Source: a virus
IMG/VR virus record: IMGVR_UViG_3300030118_002835
Location: 4,087-31,126 of that record
DNA: 27,040 bases
Reading direction: 5' to 3' (one strand)
Shown one piece after another: positions 1-8,675 of the stretch. Numbering within the stretch: the stretch's first letter is position 1; the number at the start of each line of letters is the position of its first letter. Position numbers and translations under genes: made by a program. The notes beneath the pieces were generated by a model, which saw only the letters and a program-made list of their open reading frames with translations, had not been told where the DNA came from and did no database searches.

Positions 1-1
1 T

Positions 2-919
2 AACGGCTATATGAACAAAAGTGAAATGATATACTATTATAATCAACACAAAGTTGAATTTATTAGTGTAGATGAGCCGCAAAAGATACGAGGCAGAAAG
101 AGAGATATTTTGTATATTAATGAAGCAAACGAATTGACTTACGAAGATTTTCGTCAATTAATTATGAGAACAACAGGTGAGGTTTTGCTTGACTTCAATC
201 CGTCAGACCCTTTGCATTGGATATACGATGAACTTATGACTCGTGAAGATTCAGAAACTTTTGTAAGTACATATAAAGATAATGCCTTTCTTGAGCAGGA
301 AATCATTGACGAAATAGAAAGACTAAAAAACAAAGATGAATTATATTGGAATGTTTATGGCTTAGGTAAAAGAGCAACTTTTGCAGAAGGTATGATTTTT
401 AACGATTGGCAATGGATAGACTATAAAGACTTTCCAGAATCGGATGAGGTTTTTTTAGGATGTGATTTTGGCTACACAAATGACCCGACAGCTATTATAG
501 AAATAAGAAAACAAAATAACAAAGTCTATATAAAAGAAGTTCTTTATCAAACAGGTATGACAAATCAAGATATATCTAACTTTATTAAATCGAATAATTA
601 TATTGATAATATTATGTATTGCGATTCTGCAGAGCCAAAGTCAATCGCTGAACTAAGAAACACAGGTGTGTTAGCAAAGCCATCTGTTAAGGGTCAAGGA
701 AGTTTATCTGCAGGTATATCTCTGATAAAAGAATATGATATTTTTGCCTGCGAAAAATCATTAAATTTAAAACATGAATACCAATATTATATATGGGAAG
801 AACTTAAGGACGGAACAAAAACTAATAAACCAAGGGACAAATTTAATCATTTAATGGATGCACTTCGTTACGGTATGTACACGAGATATTCAAATAAAGG
901 AGAATTTTTTGTCTATTAA
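2..919 (+). CDS. terL: Phage terminase large subunit (N-terminus cut by window edge)
   Basis: This is the DNA-packaging motor: an ATPase that drives DNA into the prohead plus an endonuclease that cuts concatemers. The reading frame is open to the left edge, so the Met at position 11 is probably internal and the N-terminal part with the Walker A loop lies outside the window. Counting from that Met, a Walker B-like LYINEAN is near residues 34-40, followed by the coupling-type motif LDFNPSDP (60-67). The RNase H-like nuclease domain has its acidic residues at D152 (GCDFGYTNDP), D205 (YCDSAEP) and D283 (HLMDALRYG). This matches the PBSX/T4-type terminase family. The portal gene follows after 40 bp, the standard late-gene order. 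Confidence 0.93.
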   Translation, partial: NGYMNKSEMIYYYNQHKVEFISVDEPQKIRGRKRDILYINEANELTYEDFRQLIMRTTGEVLLDFNPSDPLHWIYDELMTREDSETFVSTYKDNAFLEQEIIDEIERLKNKDELYWNVYGLGKRATFAEGMIFNDWQWIDYKDFPESDEVFLGCDFGYTNDPTAIIEIRKQNNKVYIKEVLYQTGMTNQDISNFIKSNNYIDNIMYCDSAEPKSIAELRNTGVLAKPSVKGQGSLSAGISLIKEYDIFACEKSLNLKHEYQYYIWEELKDGTKTNKPRDKFNHLMDALRYGMYTRYSNKGEFFVY

Positions 920-959
920 ATAAATTATTTATTTTATATAACTTTACAAAAAAAAATAT

Positions 960-3146
960 ATGCCTACATTTTATCAAAGAATACAGTCAGCATTAAAAGC
1001 ATTTTCACAAAATACTTCACCAGAGTATAACAGGGCTGTCTATAGTTACATTGGCAATGGCAATATATCAAACAATGAGAATGATGATAATTATATAAGG
1101 AAAGGTTATCAGAAAAACCCAACAATATATTCTTTAATAAATCTTATAACTAAGACCGCAGTAGCAGTTCCGTATATTATTTATGAAAAAAAGGATGAAG
1201 ATGCACTCAAACAATATAAGGCTTTGACCTCTGGCATAGTTAATGATGATTCTTTAATCAAAGCCAACATGATAAAAAAACACGCATTAATAAAAACAGA
1301 ACACACACCCTTACACGATTTATTGGATAGACCTAACCCTGCACAGAGTTATGCAACCTTTATGACAGAAGTAATTGCATTTGGTAAGCTTACAGGTAAT
1401 AGATTTATTTATGGCATTGGACCAGATACTAGAGAAGGAAAAGTATTCAATGAACTTTATGCACTTCCTAGTCACCTCGTAGAGATTAAAAGTAATGGCA
1501 TCTTCGAGCCTGTCAGTAAATATTGTATGAGTTATGGAAGGAATCAATATGATATTGAGGCTGACGATGTATTGCATATTGCAGATTTCAACCCTGATTA
1601 TGATGGTAGCGGCTCACATCTTTATGGGCAATCACCTCTTCTTAGTGGACTACGTTCTATGACAAGTAATAATGAAGCTGTAGAAACAGGATTGAAATAC
1701 TTACAAAATCAAACAGCAAGAGGCATTTTAACAAGTGAAGATGAATCACTAACACCAACACAGGCACAACAATTAAAAGATGCCTTTAGAAGAAATTATC
1801 AAGGTTCACATAATGCCGGAGATGTGATTGTAACACCAAAGAAACTAAGTTGGACCAACTTTGGATTAAGTGCGGGTGACTTACAGCTTTTAGAAACTTA
1901 TAACGCTAGCATCAAAGACTTGTGTAATATATTTAGTGTGCCTGCTGTTCTTTTAAATAATATGGAATCTAGTACATATAATAATATGAGAGAAGCAAAA
2001 AAAGCTTTGTATCAAAACTGTGTAATACCGGAATTAGACAAATTAAGAGATGAACTTAACAGATGGCTTGTGCCTTTATATGGTGAAAATCTTTTTTTAG
2101 ATTTTGATTATAACTCAATATCAGAACTACAACAAGAGCAAGAAAAAATTGTATCTCAATTATCTCAATCTTACTGGCTATCAAACAATGAAAAAAGGAT
2201 GGCTATGGGCTATGGCTTAGATGAGGAAAAAGAAATAATGAATGACTTTTTAGTTCCAAGTAATCTGATACCTATAAGTGATTTAGACTTAGGCTCTGAG
2301 AAGAATTTTTTTGAAAGTGCTGTTGTTGAAAAACAAGAAATGAATGAGAGGTTAAGAAAAGCTTTAAAAAAGAAAGCTGATGACCATAACGAAAGCGTAA
2401 CATCTAAAACAAAAAAAACTAATGTTAGAACTCTATTTGCTGTTTACAAAAGAGGTGTAGGAGCCTATAGAACTAACCCAGAATCGGTTAGACCTACAGT
2501 AAATAGTGAACAGCAATGGGCGATGGCACGTGTAAATTCTTACATTTACGCCCTAAAGAATGGAAAGTTTAGAGGTGGTAAACACGATACAGATTTATTT
2601 CCGGAAGGTCATCCATTAAGTTCAAAAGGTAAATCTTATCATGATGAAGAAGAAGAAAGAAGATATTCAAAACAGGTCCAAGATGAGGTGTACGACTCTC
2701 CAGATGAAGCCATGGACAGAGCCAGAGAGATTGGCTGTAGTCTTACTCATAGCCATAATACAGAAGATGGGACTGTATATATGCCATGTAGAGATATGGA
2801 TGAACTTGAACAAGCTTTAGGAACAGAGAAACAAGAGACTTACGGAGGCTATCCTAAGAAAGCTATTGCTAATGCAGAGCGAGCAATCAAGGTAAATGAT
2901 AAATACAATAATCCTTGTGCTACAGCTGTCGGAAAACAGAGGGCCCAAGATATTGTTTCAAATAGAGCTTTTAGTTTATCTGTTTTGAAAAGAGTTTACA
3001 GCTACCTGTCAAGAGCTAAAGAATATAACACCGGAACTTATGAAAAAGATGACAAGCCTGTATGTGGCACAATAAGTTATAATCTGTGGGGTGGTGATGC
3101 TATGCTTAATTGGTCCGAAAGAAAGCTGAAACAAATCGAGGAGTAA
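960..3146 (+). CDS. HK97-family portal protein with long C-terminal extension
   Basis: The portal is the dodecameric ring at the capsid vertex through which DNA passes. Residues about 40-460 look like an HK97/SPP1-type portal: paired helices near KNPTIYSLINLITKTA, the LLDRPNP segment, and the stretch from SAGDLQLLETYNASIKDLC to MREAKKALYQNCVIPELDKL. Such portals usually run about 400-500 residues, whereas this one has 728. The extra C-terminus contains three recognisable modules: about 485-557 (KRGVGAYRTNPESVRP, QWAMARVN, FPEGHPLSSKGKS), about 575-620 (a His/Cys-bearing piece with CSLTHSHN and YMPC), and about 628-728 (CATAVGKQRA, CGTISYNLWGG, NWSERKLKQIEE). I have seen relatives of these modules attached to other phage head proteins, but I do not know their function. 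The stop overlaps the next start as TAATG. Confidence 0.9.
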   Translation: MPTFYQRIQSALKAFSQNTSPEYNRAVYSYIGNGNISNNENDDNYIRKGYQKNPTIYSLINLITKTAVAVPYIIYEKKDEDALKQYKALTSGIVNDDSLIKANMIKKHALIKTEHTPLHDLLDRPNPAQSYATFMTEVIAFGKLTGNRFIYGIGPDTREGKVFNELYALPSHLVEIKSNGIFEPVSKYCMSYGRNQYDIEADDVLHIADFNPDYDGSGSHLYGQSPLLSGLRSMTSNNEAVETGLKYLQNQTARGILTSEDESLTPTQAQQLKDAFRRNYQGSHNAGDVIVTPKKLSWTNFGLSAGDLQLLETYNASIKDLCNIFSVPAVLLNNMESSTYNNMREAKKALYQNCVIPELDKLRDELNRWLVPLYGENLFLDFDYNSISELQQEQEKIVSQLSQSYWLSNNEKRMAMGYGLDEEKEIMNDFLVPSNLIPISDLDLGSEKNFFESAVVEKQEMNERLRKALKKKADDHNESVTSKTKKTNVRTLFAVYKRGVGAYRTNPESVRPTVNSEQQWAMARVNSYIYALKNGKFRGGKHDTDLFPEGHPLSSKGKSYHDEEEERRYSKQVQDEVYDSPDEAMDRAREIGCSLTHSHNTEDGTVYMPCRDMDELEQALGTEKQETYGGYPKKAIANAERAIKVNDKYNNPCATAVGKQRAQDIVSNRAFSLSVLKRVYSYLSRAKEYNTGTYEKDDKPVCGTISYNLWGGDAMLNWSERKLKQIEE

Positions 3147-4102
3147 TGCCTTTACCTAAGCCTAACCGCTACGAATCAAGAGATGAGTATATTTCTAGGT
3201 GTATGTCTGACGACACAATGAATGAAGAGTACCCTAGAAGAACACAAAGACTTGCTGTATGTAATAATATTTTTTCCGATAAAGAGCAAAAGCAATTCAA
3301 TTTTTCATTAAGAAAATTCATCAGAGCCTTTAAGGTTGGTTATCAAAAATTATTCAGACAATCTGAAAGAGTAAATTTTCGTGTTGCAAAAGATTTTTAT
3401 AGAACAGGATTTGATAATGCTATTGATGATTTTCTTAAAAATGGTATCAAAGACAAAGAATCTTATGAGATTTTTTTCCAAAAAACAGAAATACAAAAAA
3501 TGTATATCAGCATTTATACCACCACAGGATTAACATTTTATAATTGGTATAAAAAAAATTACGATACTTTCATTGGAAAGCAAGAAGAGACAGATAATAT
3601 AGTTGAAAATTTTTTTCAAAATTATGCAATCAATAGTACGTTTACTAAACAGACTTCTGTACAAGCTACAGTTATAAAAAATATTGAAAATATCTTTTCT
3701 AAATTTTTACAAGATGAAGATTTTGTTAAAGACTCTTTTGAAGGTAAATCTAGGAGGCTACATAAACAACTTGATAAAAGAGCCTTATGGGAAGCTAGAA
3801 GAATCGTCAAAACAGAAACTACATTAGCATCTAATTTAGGTGTGAATCAAGGTGCCTTATCTGTTATGAAGCCAGAGCAAATGGTAAAGAAATGGATTTT
3901 AGGTGGTAGTGTAGACCATAGAGAGGGCCATGTCGCACTTGACAGAGAGGACCCGATACCGTTTGAAGATTCATTTGTAAACCCTGTTACAGGTAACATT
4001 TTGCCGTATGCAGGTCAAGGTCCTGCAAGTGAAGTAATTAATTGCTCTTGCTATGTAGCACCAATTCCTAAACGTTCTGAATACCTCTTTAATGGTAATT
4101 AA
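3146..4102 (+). CDS. Minor head / head morphogenesis protein (SPP1 gp7 / Mu gpF-like)
   Basis: This protein is likely a minor head component acting with the portal during prohead assembly. I chose the ATG at 3146, whose A is the last base of the portal stop (TAATG) with AGGAG just upstream, over an in-frame TTG at 3110. That start gives 318 residues beginning MPLPKPNRYESRDEYISRCM, an N-terminal signature I recognise on several phage head proteins. The middle is mostly helical and charged. The C-terminal part has the Mu F-like signature: RRIVKTETTLASNLG, then WILGGSVDHREGHVALD, a GNILPYAGQGPASEVINCSC stretch, and a CxC-type end. Placement right after the portal fits this role. Confidence 0.85.
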   Translation: MPLPKPNRYESRDEYISRCMSDDTMNEEYPRRTQRLAVCNNIFSDKEQKQFNFSLRKFIRAFKVGYQKLFRQSERVNFRVAKDFYRTGFDNAIDDFLKNGIKDKESYEIFFQKTEIQKMYISIYTTTGLTFYNWYKKNYDTFIGKQEETDNIVENFFQNYAINSTFTKQTSVQATVIKNIENIFSKFLQDEDFVKDSFEGKSRRLHKQLDKRALWEARRIVKTETTLASNLGVNQGALSVMKPEQMVKKWILGGSVDHREGHVALDREDPIPFEDSFVNPVTGNILPYAGQGPASEVINCSCYVAPIPKRSEYLFNGN

Positions 4103-4124
4103 AAAAAATATTAAAAAAATGTAC

Positions 4125-4132
4125 TATTTTTG
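4125..4132 (+). promoter_or_regulatory. TAnnTTTG promoter -7 element before prohead protease
   Basis: TATTTTTG matches the Bacteroidota -7 consensus TAnnTTTG exactly and lies 16 bp before the protease start, in a 46-bp AT-rich gap. I see no TTG at the -33 position, so this is a half-match. Confidence 0.5.
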
Positions 4133-4148
4133 AATTTAAAATAACGTT

Positions 4149-4835
4149 ATGATTTTATACAAGCAGGCACCGATTGGTGATATAGATGAAAAAGCAGGCA
4201 TAGTCAAGGGCTATGGTTCTGTGTTTGGCAATAGAGATAGTGATGATGATGTGATTGAAAGAGGGGCATATGCCAAAACAATTAAAGAGAACGGTAAGAG
4301 AGTAAAATATATTTATCAGCACGACATTACAAAACCGATTGGTAAAATGTCTGAATTATATGAAGATGAAAAGGGATTAGCTTTTACTGCAGAAGTACCT
4401 AAAACCACACTTGGAAAAGATGTGATTGAATTAATTAAAGCAGGTGTTATAACAGAAAATAGTGTTGGCATTATGCCAATCGTTAAAGACTATAACGAGG
4501 AAGAAAAAACAAGATATATAAAAGAAGTAAAATTATATGAAATATCTGCTGTAACAATAGCTGCAAATGACCAAGCTATGATTAATGATGTCAAGAGCGA
4601 GGAAAAAAGACAGTTAGATATTAACAAGAAATTTGATGCAATAAATAAATTATTAAGAGATGGTGACATTTCTGATGATTTAGGATATGCCATTGAATAC
4701 CAGCTTCAATGTTTGAAAACTGATATGAGTATCACAAAGCCGGCTGTAGAAGTCACTTTGCCGAAAAAAGAGAGTACAAGCGATGAGGTTTTTAAATTTT
4801 TTTTCAACCGTTTAAATAATTTTAAAAATGAGTAG
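4149..4835 (+). CDS. HK97-family prohead protease (S78/U35)
   Basis: This protease matures the prohead by cleaving the delta domain from the major capsid protein, and itself. The N-terminal half carries the family pattern: GIVKGYGSVFGNRDSDDDVI, GAYAKTI, a catalytic His in YIYQHD (H58), and a catalytic Ser in ITENSVGI (S105). The length of 228 residues is typical for the family. The C-terminal third is charged and helical, as expected for a self-removed scaffold-like tail. The gene overlaps the start of the capsid gene by 8 bp, suggesting coupled translation of protease and substrate. A TAnnTTTG element lies upstream. Confidence 0.93.
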   Translation: MILYKQAPIGDIDEKAGIVKGYGSVFGNRDSDDDVIERGAYAKTIKENGKRVKYIYQHDITKPIGKMSELYEDEKGLAFTAEVPKTTLGKDVIELIKAGVITENSVGIMPIVKDYNEEEKTRYIKEVKLYEISAVTIAANDQAMINDVKSEEKRQLDINKKFDAINKLLRDGDISDDLGYAIEYQLQCLKTDMSITKPAVEVTLPKKESTSDEVFKFFFNRLNNFKNE

Positions 4836-6066
4836 TATAGACGAAAACACTCAAGAGCATCTCAACAAACTCGCTGACTTAATCGATGAAAAGATTGAGA
4901 AAGCAGGGAAGGCATCTAAAGATAATTTAGAAGGCAAAGTTGATGAGGTTGTTAAGGGTGAAGTACAAAATCTCGTTAATAAATTTAACGAGGAGACAGA
5001 GGCTCTGAATAAACGTATTGATACTTTTGAAGTTGAAAATAAAAAGAACAACTTCAACAATACTTTCACGAGCAAGAAAGAAGCGTTTAATGACGCTATC
5101 GAAAAAAGCGAATCTCTACAGGCTATGAAAAGTGGCTCAAGGGGTAACGCATCTATGGAAATCAAAGCAGACGTTTTAATTTCTTCAGATTTTGCAGGTG
5201 CAAGTTCTGCTAGAGATGCGACTGGTGTATTACGTGTAGATGGTATCAAAAGAGACCCATCTAATGTAACAAATATGATGGGCATTATACCTGTTGGAAA
5301 TACAGATTCTAACGTTATTAGATACGTAAAAGAGTCTGCATATACTGACAATGCTGCTAATACAGCAGAAGGTTCTGCACCAACAGATTCAGAATTCCAG
5401 TTAACAGCTGAAGATGCAGTAGTTCAAAAGACAACTGCAGTAATGACTATATCCCAAGAAATGTTGGAAGACACTCCGGGCCTTAGTTCTTACCTTTCTC
5501 AAAGATTACCTGCAAAAATCAGCACGGTGATAGATGACCAACTGATTGGAGGCTCTGGAAGTTCACCTAATTTATTAGGTTTAATGAATGGTGGTACAAC
5601 TTTCGCTGCAGGTGGTTTTGCAAACGCTATTGAATCAGCTCAAGAACTTGATGTTCTATATGTAGCAATGAATCAGTTGGCACTTGCTAATTACGCTGCT
5701 AATGGAATCGTATTGAATCCAACTGATTATCATAAGATAGCACTCTTAAAAGACAGTACTAATGAGTACCTTAGAGGTAACTCTTTAGTGGCTGCAGATG
5801 GCTTCTTTAGGATTAATGGAGTACCTGTTTACATGAATAACAAGATGGCTGCCGGTAACTTTGTTGTTGCTGATTTTTCACAAGCTTCACAAGTATGGCA
5901 AAGAGAAGGTTTACGTGTCGATTTTGGGTACGAAGATTCAGACAATTTTTCCAAATATCTCGTCAGCGTGCGTGGCATTGCAAGAATTGCACATTCAATT
6001 TACTTACCTACAGGTATTGTTAAGGGTTCGTTCTCAACTGCTAAAACAGCACTTGAAACATCTTAA
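4828..6066 (+). CDS. Major capsid protein, HK97 fold, with N-terminal delta domain
   Basis: This is the main shell protein. The first roughly 100 residues are charged and coiled-coil-like (HLNKLADLIDEKIEKAGKAS, then the VENKKNNFNN region), like the HK97 delta/scaffolding domain that the upstream protease removes. The rest fits the HK97 shell domain: RYVKESAYTDNAANTAEGSA, the SQEMLEDTPGLSSYLSQRLP spine-helix region, a P-domain-like section with LNPTDYHKIALLKDSTNEYL, and a C-terminal FSKYLVSVRGIARIAHSIYL strand. At 412 residues it is of normal length. A strong terminator follows, so transcription is likely punctuated here. Confidence 0.94.
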   Translation: MSSIDENTQEHLNKLADLIDEKIEKAGKASKDNLEGKVDEVVKGEVQNLVNKFNEETEALNKRIDTFEVENKKNNFNNTFTSKKEAFNDAIEKSESLQAMKSGSRGNASMEIKADVLISSDFAGASSARDATGVLRVDGIKRDPSNVTNMMGIIPVGNTDSNVIRYVKESAYTDNAANTAEGSAPTDSEFQLTAEDAVVQKTTAVMTISQEMLEDTPGLSSYLSQRLPAKISTVIDDQLIGGSGSSPNLLGLMNGGTTFAAGGFANAIESAQELDVLYVAMNQLALANYAANGIVLNPTDYHKIALLKDSTNEYLRGNSLVAADGFFRINGVPVYMNNKMAAGNFVVADFSQASQVWQREGLRVDFGYEDSDNFSKYLVSVRGIARIAHSIYLPTGIVKGSFSTAKTALETS

Positions 6067-6087
6067 TACAGTTTAATTGATTAGTTT

Positions 6088-6121
6088 AAAAAGGGCAACA
6101 AATTAGTTGTCCTTTTTTTTT
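6088..6121 (+). terminator. Rho-independent terminator after major capsid gene
   Basis: The left arm AAAAAGGGCAAC (6088-6099) pairs with GTTGTCCTTTTT (6106-6117), with one G-U pair and a six-base loop AAATTA, and runs into a T tract. It lies 21 bp past the capsid stop. Confidence 0.88.
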
Positions 6122-6128
6122 ATCTTTA
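6121..6128 (+). promoter_or_regulatory. Near-consensus -7 element (TATCTTTA) after the terminator
   Basis: TATCTTTA differs from TAnnTTTG only at the last base and follows the capsid terminator directly, 23 bp before the next start codon. A promoter here would restart transcription of the connector genes. The match is imperfect and the site overlaps the T tract, so confidence is modest. Confidence 0.35.
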
Positions 6129-6151
6129 CATTGAACAAAAATTTAATTATC

Positions 6152-6328
6152 ATGAAAGTAAAATTAAAAACAGAATTATTAAAGGATGGTGTAACTTACG
6201 ACAAAGGTTGTGTTATGGACGTTTCTGATGCTAGTGCAGAAGTATGGATTGCTAAGGGTTGGGCCTCTAAAGAGGAAAAAGGTAAAAAGGAAACAAAAGA
6301 ATTAAAACAAGATAAAGAGACTAAATAA
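6152..6328 (+). CDS. Small protein between capsid and connector genes
   Basis: This encodes 58 residues from the ATG at 6152. I preferred it over an in-frame TTG at 6107, which lies inside the terminator. The N-terminal half (MKVKLKTELLKDGVTYDKGC, then VMDVSDASAEVWIAKGWA) resembles small beta-rich phage proteins that sit beside capsid or connector genes. Its C-terminus is a lysine/glutamate-rich tail. Its stop shares a base with the next start (TAATG). The function is unknown; a capsid decoration or assembly accessory role is only suggested by position. Confidence 0.7.
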   Translation: MKVKLKTELLKDGVTYDKGCVMDVSDASAEVWIAKGWASKEEKGKKETKELKQDKETK

Positions 6329-6894
6329 TGGTAAGCGTACAGATTGACTCTACTACCGGTAGTGAATTGGTTTCTACTTCTGAAATAAAAGATTATGCAA
6401 GGATTGAGACCACTAGCGATGATACTTTAATTGGTATTTTGAATACTGCGGCTAGGACTGCATGTGAAGATTATATTAATAGAGATATCGTTGCTAAAAC
6501 AAGAACTTATTTCAGAAGCCATATACCTGAGAAGGGTGGTAATTATGATGGTCTTTACGCTGATAGATATAAAATTGTTTTACCATATGCACCAATAAAT
6601 GCAATAACAAGCGTGCAAACTCAAGAGAGTGATGGCTCCTTGAAAACTGCAAGCTTTGATACTTATGGCTTCGATGATAAATATATCATTTTAACGGGCC
6701 TGCCTAACGAAGATATTAAAATAGTATATACGACTACAGGGCTAACAGATAGTGCCTTAAAACTCGCTATATTGCAATTAGCGACCACGTATTACGATAA
6801 TAGGACAGACTTTGTAACAGGTACAATCGTATCTGAAATTCCAACCAATATAAAAAGGATATTAGACCCTTTCAAATTTATAAGCGACATTTAG
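6328..6894 (+). CDS. Head-tail connector (HK97 gp6-like)
   Basis: This is probably the adaptor ring that binds beneath the portal. The N-terminal pattern (STSEIKDYARIETTSDDTLI, then AARTACEDYINRDIVAKT) is the helical core typical of gp6-type connectors, followed by a strand-rich LPYAPINAITSVQTQ segment and the conserved-looking IKIVYTTTGLTDSALKLAIL stretch near the C-terminus. The length (188 residues) and position between capsid and head-closure genes match the family. Confidence 0.85.
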   Translation: MVSVQIDSTTGSELVSTSEIKDYARIETTSDDTLIGILNTAARTACEDYINRDIVAKTRTYFRSHIPEKGGNYDGLYADRYKIVLPYAPINAITSVQTQESDGSLKTASFDTYGFDDKYIILTGLPNEDIKIVYTTTGLTDSALKLAILQLATTYYDNRTDFVTGTIVSEIPTNIKRILDPFKFISDI

Positions 6895-6895
6895 A

Positions 6896-7222
6896 ATGAA
6901 TATCGGTGAATTTAGAGATAGAGTAACGGTCAAAAGGCTAACTAAGTCTGCAGACGGATTTGGAGGATTCACATCTTCACAGTCCACGGTAGCAACTATT
7001 TGGGCTAAATTAATTTTTACAGATGGTGATATGTCTTTCGAAAATGATAAAAGACAGTTAAACAAAGGTATTGAATTAACAATTAGAAAGAATACTGCTA
7101 CTGCTAATATACAAGTTGGTGATGTACTTTTCCCAGAGAGAGACAATAATCAGTATAGAATCAATACAATTTTAGAATTAGATTTGTATTATTTTAGCGT
7201 TAAAGGAAATAGAACAGCATAA
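6896..7222 (+). CDS. Head closure / head-tail joining protein (SPP1 gp16-like)
   Basis: This 108-residue protein starts MNIGEFRDRVTVKRLTKSAD and continues GFGGFTSSQSTVATIWAKL, the usual opening of phage head-tail joining proteins: a small beta barrel that plugs the filled head and docks the tail. The QYRINTILELD segment fits the family's C-terminal strand. It sits between the connector and the gp10-like gene, as in HK97-type genomes, and ends in a TAATG overlap with the next gene. Confidence 0.85.
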   Translation: MNIGEFRDRVTVKRLTKSADGFGGFTSSQSTVATIWAKLIFTDGDMSFENDKRQLNKGIELTIRKNTATANIQVGDVLFPERDNNQYRINTILELDLYYFSVKGNRTA

Positions 7223-7758
7223 TGAGAATAGGAAATACATCTTCTCAAGTTCAAAAATTAAAAAGGGAACTAAACCAAAAAACTAATTTATTAGATGAAA
7301 ATCTTTTTAAAGCTTTAAATGGTTTTAGTTTAGTCTTTTCTGCTTTAGCAAACTCTAATTTAGGTGCTAAGAACTTTAATCTTACGGGAAAGGTAGAGCC
7401 TTTTTTATCTAAAAGAAATCTTACAGGCGGTGCTCAAGTTGATGAATTATATGGAGCCTTTCTTGAATTTGGTACAAGAAGTCAAGTTAATGTTCCAAGT
7501 GAGTTTACTAACATAGCAAAACAATATAAAGGTGCTAAGTTTGAAAGTGGTGCAAGCTTCAAAGAATCTATTGAAAGGTGGATTGTAACAAAGCTTGGTA
7601 AGACGGAAGAAGAAGCAAAACAGATATCATTTCCAATCATGATGAAAATTTTAAAAGTTGGAACAAAGCCGCAACCATATATGTATCCTGCTTTTAAAAT
7701 GGCATTAAAAGATTTATACAGAAATATTAGAAAAGAAATTAAAAACACAACGAAATGA
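7222..7758 (+). CDS. Tail completion protein (HK97 gp10-like)
   Basis: This 178-residue protein has the HK97 gp10 family layout: a helical N-terminus, a central YGAFLEFGTRSQVNVPSEF motif, and a C-terminal PQPYMYPAFKMALKDLYRNI segment. Family members act at the head-tail interface or in tail completion. It is chained to both neighbours: its start overlaps the previous stop and its end overlaps the next start by 4 bp. Confidence 0.85.
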   Translation: MRIGNTSSQVQKLKRELNQKTNLLDENLFKALNGFSLVFSALANSNLGAKNFNLTGKVEPFLSKRNLTGGAQVDELYGAFLEFGTRSQVNVPSEFTNIAKQYKGAKFESGASFKESIERWIVTKLGKTEEEAKQISFPIMMKILKVGTKPQPYMYPAFKMALKDLYRNIRKEIKNTTK

Positions 7759-8189
7759 AAGAGCCTGCACACTTTGTTAGAAGAGGTTTGTTTAATGTTT
7801 TAAATGGTAACATCTCGTATGGTGGTAGCAATGTACCTGTTTATAATGCTGTCCCAAACAATGCAACTTACCCTTACATAGTAATTTACTCTGTTAGCAC
7901 AAATCAAATCGAAGATAATATTAGCAATTACATTGCAGATGTATCTACAAGGATTGAAGTTGTAACAAGATTTGCTGATGGAGATGGTGGTCAATTACAA
8001 GCAAACCAAATTATTAATTCTATCTCACAATTAGTCATTTTAAAAAGCGGCCTGCTGAATCTTAATTCAGATGGCTTCAATGTTTATTCACAAATCAATG
8101 AAGGTATAACTTATCTAACAGAGGATTCACCGGACCATACTTATTATAGAGGTGTTATTTCGTTATCTGTTAAACTAGAACAAATATGA
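7755..8189 (+). CDS. Tail terminator protein (DUF3168-like)
   Basis: This 144-residue protein resembles the tail terminator family, which caps the tube at its head-proximal end. Visible features are an N-terminal helix (VRRGLFNVLNG), the PVYNAVPNNATYPYIVIYSV strand block, and the helix QANQIINSISQLV followed by a C-terminal ISLSVKLEQI strand. In most siphoviruses the tail-tube gene follows directly. Here it is 7.4 kb further on. Confidence 0.8.
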   Translation: MKEPAHFVRRGLFNVLNGNISYGGSNVPVYNAVPNNATYPYIVIYSVSTNQIEDNISNYIADVSTRIEVVTRFADGDGGQLQANQIINSISQLVILKSGLLNLNSDGFNVYSQINEGITYLTEDSPDHTYYRGVISLSVKLEQI

Positions 8190-8665
8190 TAGGACTTGAG
8201 TTATACAGATTTAGTTCACAAAAAGATAGTACCTTAGGAATATTATTTTTTAAAAACCATGAGACAAACGAAAAAGATTTTTTATGCTTTACTATTGAAG
8301 ATGAAAAGAGGGCGGTCAAAGTTTATGGAGAAACTCGCATACCTCAAGGGACTTATAAAATTGAATACAGAAAAGAGGGAGGTTATCACAATAAGTATTC
8401 AAAACGTTTTCCAAGCATTCATAGAGGTATGCTTGAAATTCGGGATGTGCCTAATTTTAATTACATTCTTCTTCATATTGGTAATAGTGATGATGATTCA
8501 GATGGCTGCTTATTACTTGGAAATGTTTTATCACAAAACATTACGAAAGATGGATTTCTAGGGCAATCTACAGAATGTTATAAAAGGGTTTATCCAAAAA
8601 TCTGCGATGTCTTAGACAAACAAAAAAAACTATCAATTAAAATCATTAATTTTGAAGAAAGCTAA
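8186..8665 (+). CDS. DUF5675-like protein
   Basis: This 159-residue protein shows the pattern I associate with DUF5675: an N-terminal DSTLGILF strand, LCFTIEDEKRAVKVYGETRI leading into PQGTY, then LEIRDVPNFNYILLHIGNSD and a GCLLLG motif. The combination of a conserved His (LLHIGN) and Cys (DGCLLLG) resembles the spacing seen in L,D-transpeptidase-like folds, but catalysis is not established. It overlaps the tail terminator gene by 4 bp and precedes membrane proteins and a holin, so a lysis-related role is possible. I see no conventional endolysin elsewhere in the window. Confidence 0.65.
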   Translation: MIGLELYRFSSQKDSTLGILFFKNHETNEKDFLCFTIEDEKRAVKVYGETRIPQGTYKIEYRKEGGYHNKYSKRFPSIHRGMLEIRDVPNFNYILLHIGNSDDDSDGCLLLGNVLSQNITKDGFLGQSTECYKRVYPKICDVLDKQKKLSIKIINFEES

Positions 8666-8675
8666 AATCAAAAAC

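Noticed and set aside
918-934. Inverted repeat AAATAAA-TTA-TTTATTT after terminase, as a terminator
   Set aside because: It is made only of A and T and has no clear T run, so it would be a weak hairpin and is common by chance in AT-rich DNA.
3110-3146. TTG start for the minor head protein
   Set aside because: The ATG at 3146 has the TAATG coupling, a nearby AGGAG and the conserved MPLPKPN beginning.
4851-5351. 166-codon antisense frame opposite the capsid gene
   Set aside because: It lies wholly over a clear capsid gene and shows a Ser/Leu-rich composition typical of a reverse-frame shadow.
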